Assembly: GCA_039029195.1 (NCBI GenBank)
Contig: JBCCGR010000024.1
Location: forward strand, 1-64,000
Length of the DNA stretch: 64,000 nucleotides
Reading direction: 5' to 3'
DNA from: JBCCGR01 sp039029195
Lineage (GTDB): Bacteria; Pseudomonadota; Alphaproteobacteria; Rhizobiales; Rhizobiaceae
Part shown: one piece after another, positions 56,360-64,000 of the stretch
Layout: each line of letters opens with the position of its first letter
How positions within the stretch are numbered: the stretch's first letter is position 1
The notes under the pieces: model-generated
What the model saw: only the letters and a program-made list of their open reading frames with translations
The model's database searches: none
What the model was told of the DNA's origin: nothing
Translations under genes and position numbers: made by a program

Positions 56360-57774
56360 TCCGCCGCCTCGTAGCCATAGGCGCGCTTGGGTAGCCGATA
56401 GGCGAGATCTATGGCGACTTCCCGTGCCTCATCTTCACCCAGACGGTGCTCGGCAACTTGTTTGGCAAGATACGCACAATCAATACGTCGTGCCATGTCG
56501 TGGCGGGCAGGAATGGAAGGAAACGCCCGCGTGTCATCGTTGAAACCGACTGTGTTGTAGTACCCGGCTGTTTCGGTGGTCAGTTCGCGATACCGCATCA
56601 TCCCGTCAGGGCTGTCGAAAAACCACCATGCCGGGCCAAGCCGCAAACAAGGATAGGCACCGGCCAGAGGCGCAAGCTCGCGCCCGTAGGCCGTTTCATC
56701 CAGTGTAAACAGGATCAGCGTCAGCCGGGGATCATGGCCGTGAGCATTCAATAGAGGCTTAAGCGCATCGACATAGTTGGTGGGTCCGGGAATATCGAAA
56801 CCCATGTCGGCTCCATGCCGGGTGAAGATTTCGGCACTGTGATTTCTGCGCGAACCGGGATGTAATTGCATCACCAGACCATCTTCGAGGCTCATACGCG
56901 CCATTTCAGTGAGCATTTGAGCGCGAAACAGTTCTTTGTCTTCGTCGCAGACTCCACCTGACAGAACCGCGTCCAGCAATCTCTGGCGCTCGGAATTGCC
57001 GAGGTCTGCGGTTTGCGCCGTGGGGTGTCCATGATCAGTTGCCGTGGCGCCAAGGGCGATGAACGCTTGTCGTTGCGTCCGGTGAGCCGCGAGCAATCCC
57101 TGCCAGTTGCTGGTGTCTTCGCGAGTTATTTCACCGAGCCTGGCGATATTTTCCGCAAATCCCACAACATCGGGATTGGTGACCTGATCGGGTCGGTAAG
57201 TTGGGACAACCCTGCCGGACCAATCACTGTCCCTGAGCACCTTATGATAACTCAAATCATCCAGACAGGAATCGGTTGTCGACAGGATTTCGATGCCAAA
57301 GGTCTCAAACAATGCTCGTGGCTTGAACTCAGGTTGTGCAAGAGTTTCTGCGATTTTGTCGTAGGCCCGGTCGGCATTAGCCGCTGTCAGCGGAGTCTCA
57401 ACCTCAAACAGGGTTTCAAGCGTGAAATCCATCCAGTGACGAACGGGGGTGGAGCGGAACAGATGGTAATTTTCGGCAAAGAGCCGCCAGATGCCTCGCC
57501 GGTCTTCTTCGACCGGCGTTCCATCCCGGGTGCGGACACCCAGCTGCGCGTGAGGAACACCCTGCGAAACCATCATGCGCAAAATGTAGTGATCGGGAAT
57601 GATCAGCAGTTCTGTTGGATCGGGGAATTGCTGATTTTCAGCAAACCAGGATGGCTCCGTGTGTCCGTGCGGGCAAATGAGGGGCAATCCGCTGACCTCG
57701 TTGAAAAGTCGGCGCGCAATATCACGGGTTGAGGGGTCTGCGGGAAAGAAGCGATCAGGATGCAGCATGATCAT
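56356..57774 (-). CDS. uxaC: Uronate isomerase
   Basis: Isomerises D-glucuronate to D-fructuronate and D-galacturonate to D-tagaturonate, the first step of hexuronate breakdown. The 472-residue amidohydrolase-superfamily protein has CPHGHTEPSWFAEN (metal-binding HxH), SVTEGFND-like VGFNDDTRAF near the C-terminus, LRLGPAWWFFDSPDGM and RHDMARRIDCAYLA. ATG 57774, with a second ATG two codons in. Its start overlaps the end of the GntR gene. Confidence 0.94.
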   Translation of the reverse strand: MIMLHPDRFFPADPSTRDIARRLFNEVSGLPLICPHGHTEPSWFAENQQFPDPTELLIIPDHYILRMMVSQGVPHAQLGVRTRDGTPVEEDRRGIWRLFAENYHLFRSTPVRHWMDFTLETLFEVETPLTAANADRAYDKIAETLAQPEFKPRALFETFGIEILSTTDSCLDDLSYHKVLRDSDWSGRVVPTYRPDQVTNPDVVGFAENIARLGEITREDTSNWQGLLAAHRTQRQAFIALGATATDHGHPTAQTADLGNSERQRLLDAVLSGGVCDEDKELFRAQMLTEMARMSLEDGLVMQLHPGSRRNHSAEIFTRHGADMGFDIPGPTNYVDALKPLLNAHGHDPRLTLILFTLDETAYGRELAPLAGAYPCLRLGPAWWFFDSPDGMMRYRELTTETAGYYNTVGFNDDTRAFPSIPARHDMARRIDCAYLAKQVAEHRLGEDEAREVAIDLAYRLPKRAYGYEAAE

Positions 57775-58480
57775 CTACAGCTTCAAAGGCAGAATTTATG
57801 TGTTTTGCGATTAGCGCTTGCGAAAGATCTGCATCCGCCGCCCTGATCGCGTCCATCAGCGCAAGGTGTTCGCCGAAAGCCACATTGATGCGGTTCGGCA
57901 GATTTCCGGTGAGCATGATGCGCGCGCGATCTGTATGGGACTTCACTGAGTGGGCCAACCGCCAGGCGGACGGAAGCCCGGCAATATCCGCGAGCGCGGC
58001 ATGAAACCTCTCGTCCTGTTTGAAGAACTCCAGATGATCGCCGTGCGAAACCGCAACACTTTGCAGCGCCAGAATACTGTCAAGCGGGCGGAGATCGGCT
58101 GGAGCGCTACACAGGAGCTTTACCACTTCACGTTCAAGGGCGCGGCGAATGACAATACCCTCACGGACCCGTGCATCATCAATCGGCGCAACACGGGTTC
58201 CAGATTTGGGGCGAGAATGTATCAGCCCGTCCTCTACCAGCCGCCGGTAGGCGTCGCGTAGCGGCGTGCGGCTCACTCCAAGCGCATCGCTCAGTTCGGT
58301 TTCATTGATTGGATCATTTGGTTTGAGGCGCTCCAGAATGATGCCAAGCCGAATGATCTCATAGACCTGAATGCCCAACGGTCTGGAGCGATCCAGCTTT
58401 CCGAGACCCGACAGCGCATCTTGAGTGAAACTGGAATCGCCTTCCAACGGTGTTTGGCTGCTTTTGCGGATTGTCGTCAT
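57755..58480 (-). CDS. GntR-family regulator (FCD type), probable uronate operon repressor
   Basis: A 241-residue regulator with an N-terminal winged helix (INETELSDALGVSRTPLRDA and LVEDGLIHSRPKSGTRVAP) and a C-terminal all-helical FCD ligand domain (about 105-235, with RRALEREVVKLL and the metal/ligand His pattern EHLALMDAI). It is the first gene of the operon and overlaps uxaC by 20 bp. A GntR-like palindrome sits inside its own promoter, so self-repression released by a uronate is the expected mode. Start ATG 58480. Confidence 0.9.
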   Translation of the reverse strand: MTTIRKSSQTPLEGDSSFTQDALSGLGKLDRSRPLGIQVYEIIRLGIILERLKPNDPINETELSDALGVSRTPLRDAYRRLVEDGLIHSRPKSGTRVAPIDDARVREGIVIRRALEREVVKLLCSAPADLRPLDSILALQSVAVSHGDHLEFFKQDERFHAALADIAGLPSAWRLAHSVKSHTDRARIMLTGNLPNRINVAFGEHLALMDAIRAADADLSQALIAKHINSAFEAVDDHAAS

Positions 58481-58563
58481 CTGGTTTCCAAGTTCGCAGA
58501 TTCACAATCCGAATTCCGTCGCTCGGTTTGTGTCGGATGATGAGTGCATTTTGATGCGCTGAA

Positions 58564-58592
58564 CATATGCATATTTGTATACAAGAATTCAA
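58564..58592 (-). promoter_or_regulatory. Predicted promoter of the uronate operon
   Basis: On the minus strand TTGAAT (58592-58587), a 17-bp spacer and CATATG (58569-58564) lie about 84 bp upstream of the GntR start. The operator palindrome is in the spacer. Confidence 0.55.
58575..58584. promoter_or_regulatory. Candidate GntR operator TTGTATACAA
   Basis: A perfect 10-bp palindrome TTGTATACAA, of the type bound by FCD-group GntR regulators of uronate genes. Its position between -35 and -10 would block polymerase. Confidence 0.65.
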
Positions 58593-59077
58593 ATCATGCA
58601 AGTTGATAGATCTGAAAGGTGCCTCTTTTGGAATCAAGACTGCCGTTCCGACAGCGGACGATATCAATTTGCGCAAGCGGTTTAGTCTATCGATCTGCTC
58701 AGCCAGCAGTTGCGGTCATCCTGACAGCAAGCGGCGCATACTCAATTAGGGTTTGGGGGAAATCAGACGATAGTCGATCAAAAACGGGATAGCGCCATCA
58801 CTACCCAGCTCAACAAGGTCAATCGAAGGCCAAGTCTAATTCTGTGGTGGTCAAGCCAACAACGACAGATAACGAACCATCGAACGCTTCGCTTGGGTCT
58901 TGCTAATTTACATTGGGTGACCTGCTGTGATTCAGGATGGCAATGACGATTTCAAATCTAGTTAGTGTCTGCGTTCGCCGGCACAGCTGTTCAAGACCGG
59001 GTCCCGCTGTGATGGGGAAATTTGCCGGAGATACCTGAAACAGTCTTTCATGCTAATGACTGTATTTATTGTGCATT
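58593..59077. other. 485-bp gap without a recognised gene
   Basis: Between the uronate promoter and the tRNA gene no convincing protein gene was found. A 60-codon frame at 58567-58749 (plus) overlaps the promoter and matches nothing I know. ACAGTC/GACTGT arms at about 59041-59064 form a short hairpin downstream of the tRNA that could help end its transcript. No integrase remnant or repeat of the tRNA 3' end was seen. Confidence 0.5.
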
Positions 59078-59165
59078 TGGTGCCCCCTGCCGGACTTGAA
59101 CCGGCACGGTCTATTCGACCTACAGATTTTAAGTCTGCTGCGTATACCAATTTCGCCAAGGGGGC
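59078..59165 (-). tRNA. tRNA-Leu (anticodon UAA)
   Basis: On the minus strand the gene starts GCCCCCTTGGCG and ends AGGGGGCA with encoded CCA (59080-59078). The acceptor stem GCCCCCT pairs with AGGGGGC. The anticodon arm CAGA-CTTAAAA-TCTG gives UAA, there is a long class II variable arm, and the T arm is GCCGG-TTCAAGT-CCGGC. All features fit tRNA-Leu. Confidence 0.97.
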
Positions 59166-59333
59166 TCGGCAGATCGCAGATCTGCAAAGCTGGAGCCGCC
59201 AGACCACTGCCAAATGTGGCACGGCAGTCTAGTTCGCCCGGAGTTCGACTGCTTAACCGAATTTGCGCGGTGCGAAAACCTTTGTTTGCACAAGTGCGGT
59301 CTACCCAAACAGCGTTTCTGGGAGTGTACCGAA

Positions 59334-60818
59334 TTAATAGGGAGCGTCGACGTCTCCCATTTCCACATAGACGGATTTCAGTTCAGAGTAGAATTCGATT
59401 GCCGCGGCAGCGTTTTCACGGCCCATACCGGATTGTTTCACGCCGCCAAACGGCATGCCAACCGGAGTGACGTTGTAGTTGTTGATCCAGCATGTGCCGG
59501 CCTGCAGCTTTTCGATCGTGCGATGAGCCCGTGCAATGTCGCGGGTAAACACGCCCGCCGACAGTCCGAAAATTGTGTCATTGGCCCGTTCGATGACAGT
59601 ATCTTCATCGTCAAAACTGAACAGTGACATGACAGGACCAAAAATTTCCTCCCGCGCGATGGTCATGTCGTCGAGAACGTTGGAGAAGATGGTCGGCTCC
59701 ACGTAACGACCTTTTTGGTCTCCCTGCATCTCGACCGGGTTGCCACCGCAAATCAGATTTGCGCCTTCTTCCTTTCCGATGCGGATATAGTCCATCACCT
59801 TGTCATACTGTGCATCGGAGATGAGCGGCCCCATCTGGGTGTCGGGATCAAGCGGATCTCCAAGGCGCATGGCTCGGGTACGCTCGACAAGGCGTGATTC
59901 GAACGCATCGCGAATTCCAGCCTGAACAAACACTCTCGTGCTGTTTGAGCAGACCTGACCTGTGGAATAAAAGTTTCCGAGAATTGCTCCGGACACCGCA
60001 TTCTCAACGTCGGCATCATCAAAGATGATGAGTGGCGACTTGCCGCCGAGTTCGAGCGTGACATTCTTGATCGATTGAGCGGCTGCGGCCATCACACGTG
60101 CGCCGGTGGGGACTGATCCCGTGAGAGACACTTTGTCGACTTCTGGATGCTCGATCAGCGCGACACCCACCGCGCCATCTCCCTGAACCACATTGAAAAG
60201 CCCGTCTGGTAGTCCGGCTTCAGTCAGGCATTCTGCCAGTAGAAGAGCGCTTAGCGGGGTCATTTCCGACGGCTTGAAGATCAGGGCGTTTCCGAAGGCA
60301 AGTGACGGAGAAGCTTTCCATGCAGCGACCTGGATCGGATAGTTCCAGGCGCCGATGCCTACGCAAATTCCCACGGGCATACGCCGCGTGTAGGCAAAAC
60401 TGTCTCCGAGATGGATGTGATCCGACGTCATTGTCGCGGCGAAATTGCCGAAATATTCAAGATTGTCCGCGGCTGATTCCGCATCGACCACAAGTGTCTC
60501 CTGAATGGCCTTGCCGGTGTCCAGGGTTTCCAGCCGCGCAATCTCATCGTTGCGTTTGCGGACGATTTCCGATGCCTTGATCAGAATGCGGCCCCGCTCC
60601 ACCGCCGGACGGGCCGCCCAGTCCTGTTGAGCCGCCTTGGCTGAGTCGACTGCCCGCTCAATGATGGCATCGGTCGCGCTGTGCACACTGGCGACAACGG
60701 CACCATTTGCAGGATAGTGGCTTTCAATCACCGCCCCGGATTTGTCTTCAATATACGCGCCGTTGATGTGGTGAGAGGCGACCGGTTGGGCTGCGCCTGT
60801 GGAGATGGTTTCACTCAT
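59334..60818 (-). CDS. betB: Betaine-aldehyde dehydrogenase
   Basis: Oxidises betaine aldehyde to the osmoprotectant glycine betaine with NAD(P)+. The 494-residue aldehyde dehydrogenase has [16 protein letters not shown] (with the WNYP motif usual in BetB), [29 protein letters not shown], the base in [11 protein letters not shown] and the catalytic Cys in [14 protein letters not shown], then [17 protein letters not shown] 60818 has GAGAAG before it. No choline dehydrogenase gene is beside it in the window, so an aminoaldehyde substrate remains possible. Confidence 0.86.
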   Translation of the reverse strand: MSETISTGAAQPVASHHINGAYIEDKSGAVIESHYPANGAVVASVHSATDAIIERAVDSAKAAQQDWAARPAVERGRILIKASEIVRKRNDEIARLETLDTGKAIQETLVVDAESAADNLEYFGNFAATMTSDHIHLGDSFAYTRRMPVGICVGIGAWNYPIQVAAWKASPSLAFGNALIFKPSEMTPLSALLLAECLTEAGLPDGLFNVVQGDGAVGVALIEHPEVDKVSLTGSVPTGARVMAAAAQSIKNVTLELGGKSPLIIFDDADVENAVSGAILGNFYSTGQVCSNSTRVFVQAGIRDAFESRLVERTRAMRLGDPLDPDTQMGPLISDAQYDKVMDYIRIGKEEGANLICGGNPVEMQGDQKGRYVEPTIFSNVLDDMTIAREEIFGPVMSLFSFDDEDTVIERANDTIFGLSAGVFTRDIARAHRTIEKLQAGTCWINNYNVTPVGMPFGGVKQSGMGRENAAAAIEFYSELKSVYVEMGDVDAPY

Positions 60819-60882
60819 GACTTCTCTTCGACTACCGCTAAGGGGGGGGAAGTGTGCGGGGTTCACTGGATCGAACGATCCC

Positions 60883-61851
60883 TTACAGGCTTTCTGCCCA
60901 TTCGATGATTGAATCTGCGACGGTATCGGTCGTTGAAGGGCTCAGGATGCGACCTGCGATGACATGATTGTTGGGATCATCAGATTCTTCAATCTTCATT
61001 GTGTCTGCGCCCTCTCCCCAGTTTTGGGCAACATCTTCCACCAGTTTCGGAACAATGACAGTGTCCTTGGGTGACCAGATGAAGAATGCTGGCACGTCAA
61101 TCTTCTTGTGGTCCAACGATCGAGCCAAGTTGATGCTGGCCGCCATGGGGAGAAGTGCGACAGAGGGATATCGCGTTGACCACCATTTCTGATGCTCCTC
61201 GTTGTGGGCTTCCCAGCTTCGTTCTGAACCAACAATCATCGGGGTCAAATACTCTGCCCATGGGATGGAGAGGATTTCTGAGCCGGCGGCCTGAACACCG
61301 AAATTGGGCGATATTTGTACGATGCCTTCCACCTGCTGCATCAGGTCAGGTTTGTTGGCTGCCCAGGTGATGAGGGAACCGCCGGTCGAGACTCCAATCA
61401 GAAGAATTTTCTTGCCGAGTTGTTCTCCAATGTGAATGGCTTCGACCACATCATTGAGCCAGTGATTGACTTGGGGGTCGCCCATTGCGTCACCGCTTCG
61501 TCCATGCCCGGCGAGCCGGGTGAAGTATAGATTTGCACCCAATGCCTGAGCGACAAGATCCGGCATCGGGCGGGTCTCTTCTTTGGTGGCAGAGAAACCG
61601 TGGATGTAGATCACGGCCCATTCCGTCTGACCCTTTGTGGCACCATCGGCCCAAACGATCTCTTTCTCTGCTCCTTTGATGATGTCGCTAAATCGCGCCT
61701 CCTGTTTTTGAAGGTAGGCCTCCAGATCAGCGCCAAGGTCTGCCTTGTTAAACGAAATTGTTTCATCAACCGGCTCGCGCGGGCCCAGAAAAACCAATGC
61801 TGCCAGCCCAACTGCGATGATCAATATCCAGATCATGATCTTCTTGAACAT
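60883..61851 (-). CDS. Membrane-anchored alpha/beta hydrolase
   Basis: A 322-residue serine hydrolase. An N-terminal membrane segment (residues 5-23) may anchor it in the inner membrane or serve as an uncleaved signal. The hydrolase core has [20 protein letters not shown] (oxyanion HG), [14 protein letters not shown], the nucleophile elbow GVSTGGS (Ser about 152), [10 protein letters not shown] (acid Asp) and [11 protein letters not shown] (His). This pattern fits carboxylesterase/monoacylglycerol lipase-like enzymes. It is encoded upstream of betB on the same strand, 64 bp away. Confidence 0.85.
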   Translation of the reverse strand: MFKKIMIWILIIAVGLAALVFLGPREPVDETISFNKADLGADLEAYLQKQEARFSDIIKGAEKEIVWADGATKGQTEWAVIYIHGFSATKEETRPMPDLVAQALGANLYFTRLAGHGRSGDAMGDPQVNHWLNDVVEAIHIGEQLGKKILLIGVSTGGSLITWAANKPDLMQQVEGIVQISPNFGVQAAGSEILSIPWAEYLTPMIVGSERSWEAHNEEHQKWWSTRYPSVALLPMAASINLARSLDHKKIDVPAFFIWSPKDTVIVPKLVEDVAQNWGEGADTMKIEESDDPNNHVIAGRILSPSTTDTVADSIIEWAESL

Positions 61852-61913
61852 TTGAAGCCTCCCAACCTCAGTTTCGTTTCGAACAGGCCTAATTGCACCA
61901 ATCCGAACGACAT

Positions 61914-62432
61914 TTATGGACGCTGGCTTGGCGGTTGTGGCAGAGGTTTGCGCGGATCCGGATGATCAAGGTGAATGTCAACGCTGGGGCGGTTGATCAC
62001 CTCGCGCAGCGCAAAACTTGAGGTCATTCGTGCCACACCGGGCATGGCTGACAGCCATTCCTTATGTATGCGCTCATAGTCGGCGAGATCTTTGGCTGCA
62101 ATTCGCAACAGATAGTCGCTGGTCCCGGACATGAGGTAGCAGACGAGCACGTTCGGACACTTTTTCACCGCTTCTTCGAAGGCGGTAAGGTGGGAAACCG
62201 ATTGTCCTTCAAGCGTCATATAGACAATCACCACAATCGGATGGCCTAAAGCTCGTGACGAAAGACGCGCGTGGTAGCCGCGAATAATGCCGGATTTTTC
62301 CAACGCGTCCAGCCGTCTGGAGCAGGCCGACGGAGACAGCCCAACCCTGTCGGCAAGGGTGACATTGGGAAGGCGAGCGTTCTCCTGAAGCTCGCTCAGG
62401 ATAGACGTATCTATCGTGTCTAGGTCGATCAT
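61914..62432 (-). CDS. Lrp/AsnC-family regulator of ald
   Basis: A 172-residue Lrp-type protein. The N-terminal helix-turn-helix has LDTIDTSILSELQENARLPN and GLSPSACSRRLDALEKSGII. The C-terminal RAM domain has ALGHPIVVIVYMTLEG, CPNVLVCYLMSGTSDYLLRI and MPGVARMTSSFALREV. Divergent from ald by 158 bp, so it most likely controls alanine dehydrogenase in response to alanine or another amino acid (AldR/PutR-like). Confidence 0.9.
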   Translation of the reverse strand: MIDLDTIDTSILSELQENARLPNVTLADRVGLSPSACSRRLDALEKSGIIRGYHARLSSRALGHPIVVIVYMTLEGQSVSHLTAFEEAVKKCPNVLVCYLMSGTSDYLLRIAAKDLADYERIHKEWLSAMPGVARMTSSFALREVINRPSVDIHLDHPDPRKPLPQPPSQRP

Positions 62433-62474
62433 TGCAATTTATCGCGAAGAAATCGTCAGAATACGCAAGCATAG

Positions 62475-62507
62475 GCAAATTTTTGAACTTATCAAACATC
62501 AATTTGC
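62475..62507. promoter_or_regulatory. Inverted repeat in the lrp-ald divergent region
   Basis: GCAAATT (62475-62481) and AATTTGC (62501-62507) are exact inverted arms in an AT-rich stretch midway between the two genes. This fits an Lrp-type binding site. Confidence 0.4.
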
Positions 62508-62590
62508 AAGGACGTGTGCTCCATTTTGCCTTACATTCAGCGAAACGTCCAATCCGCCGAGAAGTCGGCAGGATCGCAGGGAGATTGAAG

Positions 62591-63706
62591 ATGCGTGTTG
62601 GTGTTCCAAAGGAAATTAAAAATCACGAATATCGGGTTGGTCTTACGCCCGGAGCGGTACGTGAATATGTAACTCATGGCCACGACGTGGTGGTGGAAAC
62701 GGCCGCCGGCGCTGGAATTGGTGCTGATGATGGTGCGTATCAGGCTGCAGGCGCAAAGATTGTTGGCGACGCCAAGGATGTGTTCGCCCAGTCCGATATG
62801 ATCGTGAAGGTTAAGGAGCCTCAGCCAGTTGAGTGGGCGATGCTTCGCGAAGACCAGATTCTCTATACTTATCTCCATCTTGCTCCAGACCCAGAACAGA
62901 CAAAGGGTCTTGTTGGCTCTGGATGTACAGCCATCGCCTATGAAACTGTAACTGATGATCGCGGTGGGCTGCCACTGCTTGCTCCCATGAGCGAAGTCGC
63001 AGGACGGCTATCGATCCAGGCTTCCGCAACGGCCCTTCAAAAGGCCAATGGCGGACGTGGCATTCTGTTCGGCGGCGTTCCCGGTGTTGCGCCAGCAAAG
63101 GTGACCGTTATCGGCGGTGGCGTGGTTGGTACTCATGCCGCGCGTATGGCTGTGGGCCTCGGTGCCGATGTGACGATCCTTGATCGCTCCATTCCTCGTC
63201 TTCGCGAGCTTGATGATCTGTTCCAGGGCCGCGTTCACACGCGTTATTCGACCGTGGAAGCTCTGGAGCAGGAAGTCTTTTCTGCCGACGCGGTTGTTGG
63301 TGCGGTTCTCATACCAGGGGCAGCAGCGCCGAAACTTGTCACCCGCGAAATGCTATCCGGCATGAAAAAGGGCGCAGTGCTTTGCGATGTGGCAATCGAT
63401 CAGGGCGGTTGTTTTGAAACCTCGAAGGCAACCACTCATTCTGAACCGACCTATGAGGTCGACGGTATCGTGCACTACTGTGTAGCCAACATGCCTGGGG
63501 CTGTTCCGGTGACTTCGGCTCATGCATTGAACAATGCGACCCTTGCGCAAGGGCTGGCGCTGGCAAACAAGGGTCTTGCTGCGCTGGTTGACGATCCGCA
63601 CCTGCGCAACGGGTTGAACGTTCACGCCGGACGCATCACCAACCGTGCTGTAGCAGATGCTTTGGGCTACGAGATGGTCGATGCGGCAGTTGCAGTGGCT
63701 GCATAG
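62591..63706 (+). CDS. ald: Alanine dehydrogenase
   Basis: Reversibly deaminates L-alanine to pyruvate with NAD+. The 371-residue protein starts [20 protein letters not shown] and has MIVKVKEPQ (substrate Lys), YTYLHLAPD (catalytic His), [20 protein letters not shown] (NAD site), [14 protein letters not shown] and [21 protein letters not shown] 62591, with GGGAGA before it, matches the usual family start; an open frame running up to 62432 covers the promoter only. Divergent from the Lrp gene. Confidence 0.97.
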   Translation: MRVGVPKEIKNHEYRVGLTPGAVREYVTHGHDVVVETAAGAGIGADDGAYQAAGAKIVGDAKDVFAQSDMIVKVKEPQPVEWAMLREDQILYTYLHLAPDPEQTKGLVGSGCTAIAYETVTDDRGGLPLLAPMSEVAGRLSIQASATALQKANGGRGILFGGVPGVAPAKVTVIGGGVVGTHAARMAVGLGADVTILDRSIPRLRELDDLFQGRVHTRYSTVEALEQEVFSADAVVGAVLIPGAAAPKLVTREMLSGMKKGAVLCDVAIDQGGCFETSKATTHSEPTYEVDGIVHYCVANMPGAVPVTSAHALNNATLAQGLALANKGLAALVDDPHLRNGLNVHAGRITNRAVADALGYEMVDAAVAVAA

Positions 63707-63755
63707 GTTACGATCCGCTCTATAATATGACCGCCCGGCGCTCCTCCTGCTGGGT

Positions 63756-63797
63756 AAACAACACCGCGCCCGACGCCTGTCGGCGCGATGTTTGTTT
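63756..63797. terminator. Bidirectional terminator between ald and sseA
   Basis: A hairpin with CGCGCC-GAC and GTC-GGCGCG arms (one bulge) around GCCT is flanked by AAACAA on the left and TTTGTTT on the right. It lies between the convergent ald and sseA ends, overlapping the sseA stop, and can serve both. Confidence 0.75.
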
Positions 63798-64000
63798 AAG
63801 GGAGAACCTCGCCCGTCACGACTTCAACGTCTGGCGCTCCGCCCCATTCACTCCATGAACCGTCGTAGAGCGCGGTTTCCTTGTGCCCAATTGTTTCGAG
63901 CGCAAGGCTTAGAACGGCAGCTGTGACACCCGAACCGCAGCTTGTGATGATCGGCTGATCGAGATCCACACCAGCATCCAGAAACGCCTCTTTCAGTTCT
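63796..64000 (-). CDS. sseA: 3-mercaptopyruvate sulfurtransferase (C-terminal part, cut by window end)
   Basis: Only the last 68 codons are in the window. They encode the end of a two-domain rhodanese-fold sulfurtransferase. The active-site loop CGSGVTAAVLSLALE carries the catalytic Cys with the GSGV(T/S) pattern of 3-mercaptopyruvate sulfurtransferase rather than the CRKG-like thiosulfate type. YDGSWSEWGGAPDVEVVTGE follows, as in SseA. The gene's start lies beyond base 64000. Confidence 0.85.
   Translation of the reverse strand, partial: ELKEAFLDAGVDLDQPIITSCGSGVTAAVLSLALETIGHKETALYDGSWSEWGGAPDVEVVTGEVLP

Noticed and set aside
58567..58749. Small plus-strand gene of 60 codons beside the uronate promoter
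   Set aside because: It covers the operator and promoter, has no good ribosome site and resembles no family.
59078..59165. tRNA-Leu as an integration site
   Set aside because: No duplicated 3' tRNA sequence, integrase or mobile genes were found on either side.
43493..60818. hpaE and betB as recent duplicates
   Set aside because: Both are aldehyde dehydrogenases but differ in most motifs outside the catalytic core and sit in different contexts.

Overview
The window looks like chromosomal DNA of an alphaproteobacterium, most probably of the Hyphomicrobiales (Rhizobiales). Three genes encode uncharacterised families typical of that class (DUF2794, DUF1223, DUF1194). Ugd, a UDP-glucuronate 4-epimerase-like enzyme, a Wzc/ExoP-type tyrosine kinase and a large family-5 substrate-binding ABC system fit the same group. 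Genus cannot be fixed from the sequence. There is no phage, integrase, CRISPR array or complete insertion sequence. Coding density is high and most genes fall into same-strand operons, often with 1-4 bp overlaps.

Layout. 1-5.1 kb: the 3' part of ftsY with an in-frame hexanucleotide repeat, two secreted lipoproteins (permuted papain-like amidase and phospholipase D-like), DUF2794, a probable small RNA gene with a terminator, and DUF1223. 5.2-15.6 kb: aconitase, a LuxR-type regulator, a long-chain acyl-CoA synthetase, a phosphate acyltransferase, YggT, a FeeM-like N-acyltransferase with two repeated palindromes upstream, and a membrane GGDEF-EAL protein. 15.9-22.1 kb: ugd followed by four glycosyltransferases. 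22.2-28.2 kb: a family-5 (peptide/oligosaccharide type) ABC importer. 28.4-37.3 kb: surface-polysaccharide genes (histidine phosphatase, UDP-sugar epimerase, FkbM methyltransferase, DUF1796, Wzc-like kinase, Wza-like lipoprotein, glycosyltransferase) with a pair of short palindromic elements. 37.5-39.2 kb: a GH13 alpha-glucosidase. 39.2-46 kb: a homoprotocatechuate (3,4-dihydroxyphenylacetate) meta-cleavage operon, hpaFE-dioxygenase-dioxygenase-GHI, with divergent hpaR. 46-50.4 kb: DUF1194, a carboxymuconolactone decarboxylase-like protein, a GST, two small secreted basic proteins of unknown function and a DegT-family aminotransferase. 50.7-58.5 kb: a hexuronate operon (GntR, uxaC, uxuA, uxuB, two Gfo/Idh/MocA oxidoreductases) ending in the wreck of a tripartite tricarboxylate-type transporter. 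59-64 kb: tRNA-Leu(UAA), betB, an alpha/beta hydrolase, an Lrp regulator divergent from ald, and the 3' end of sseA.

How the parts fit. Ugd makes UDP-glucuronate, the epimerase converts it to UDP-galacturonate, and the glycosyltransferases with the Wza/Wzc-like pair could build and export an acidic polysaccharide. The uxa/uxu operon takes hexuronates towards 2-keto-3-deoxygluconate. The hpa operon takes homoprotocatechuate to pyruvate and succinate semialdehyde. It is odd in carrying two unrelated ring-cleavage dioxygenases side by side.

No whole new defence or mobile system was found. The observations most worth following are the double dioxygenase, the candidate small RNA at 4.15-4.31 kb, the paired palindromes upstream of the FeeM-like gene, the palindromic element pair at 30.1-30.3 kb, the decayed transporter at the end of the uronate operon, and the tandem secreted proteins.
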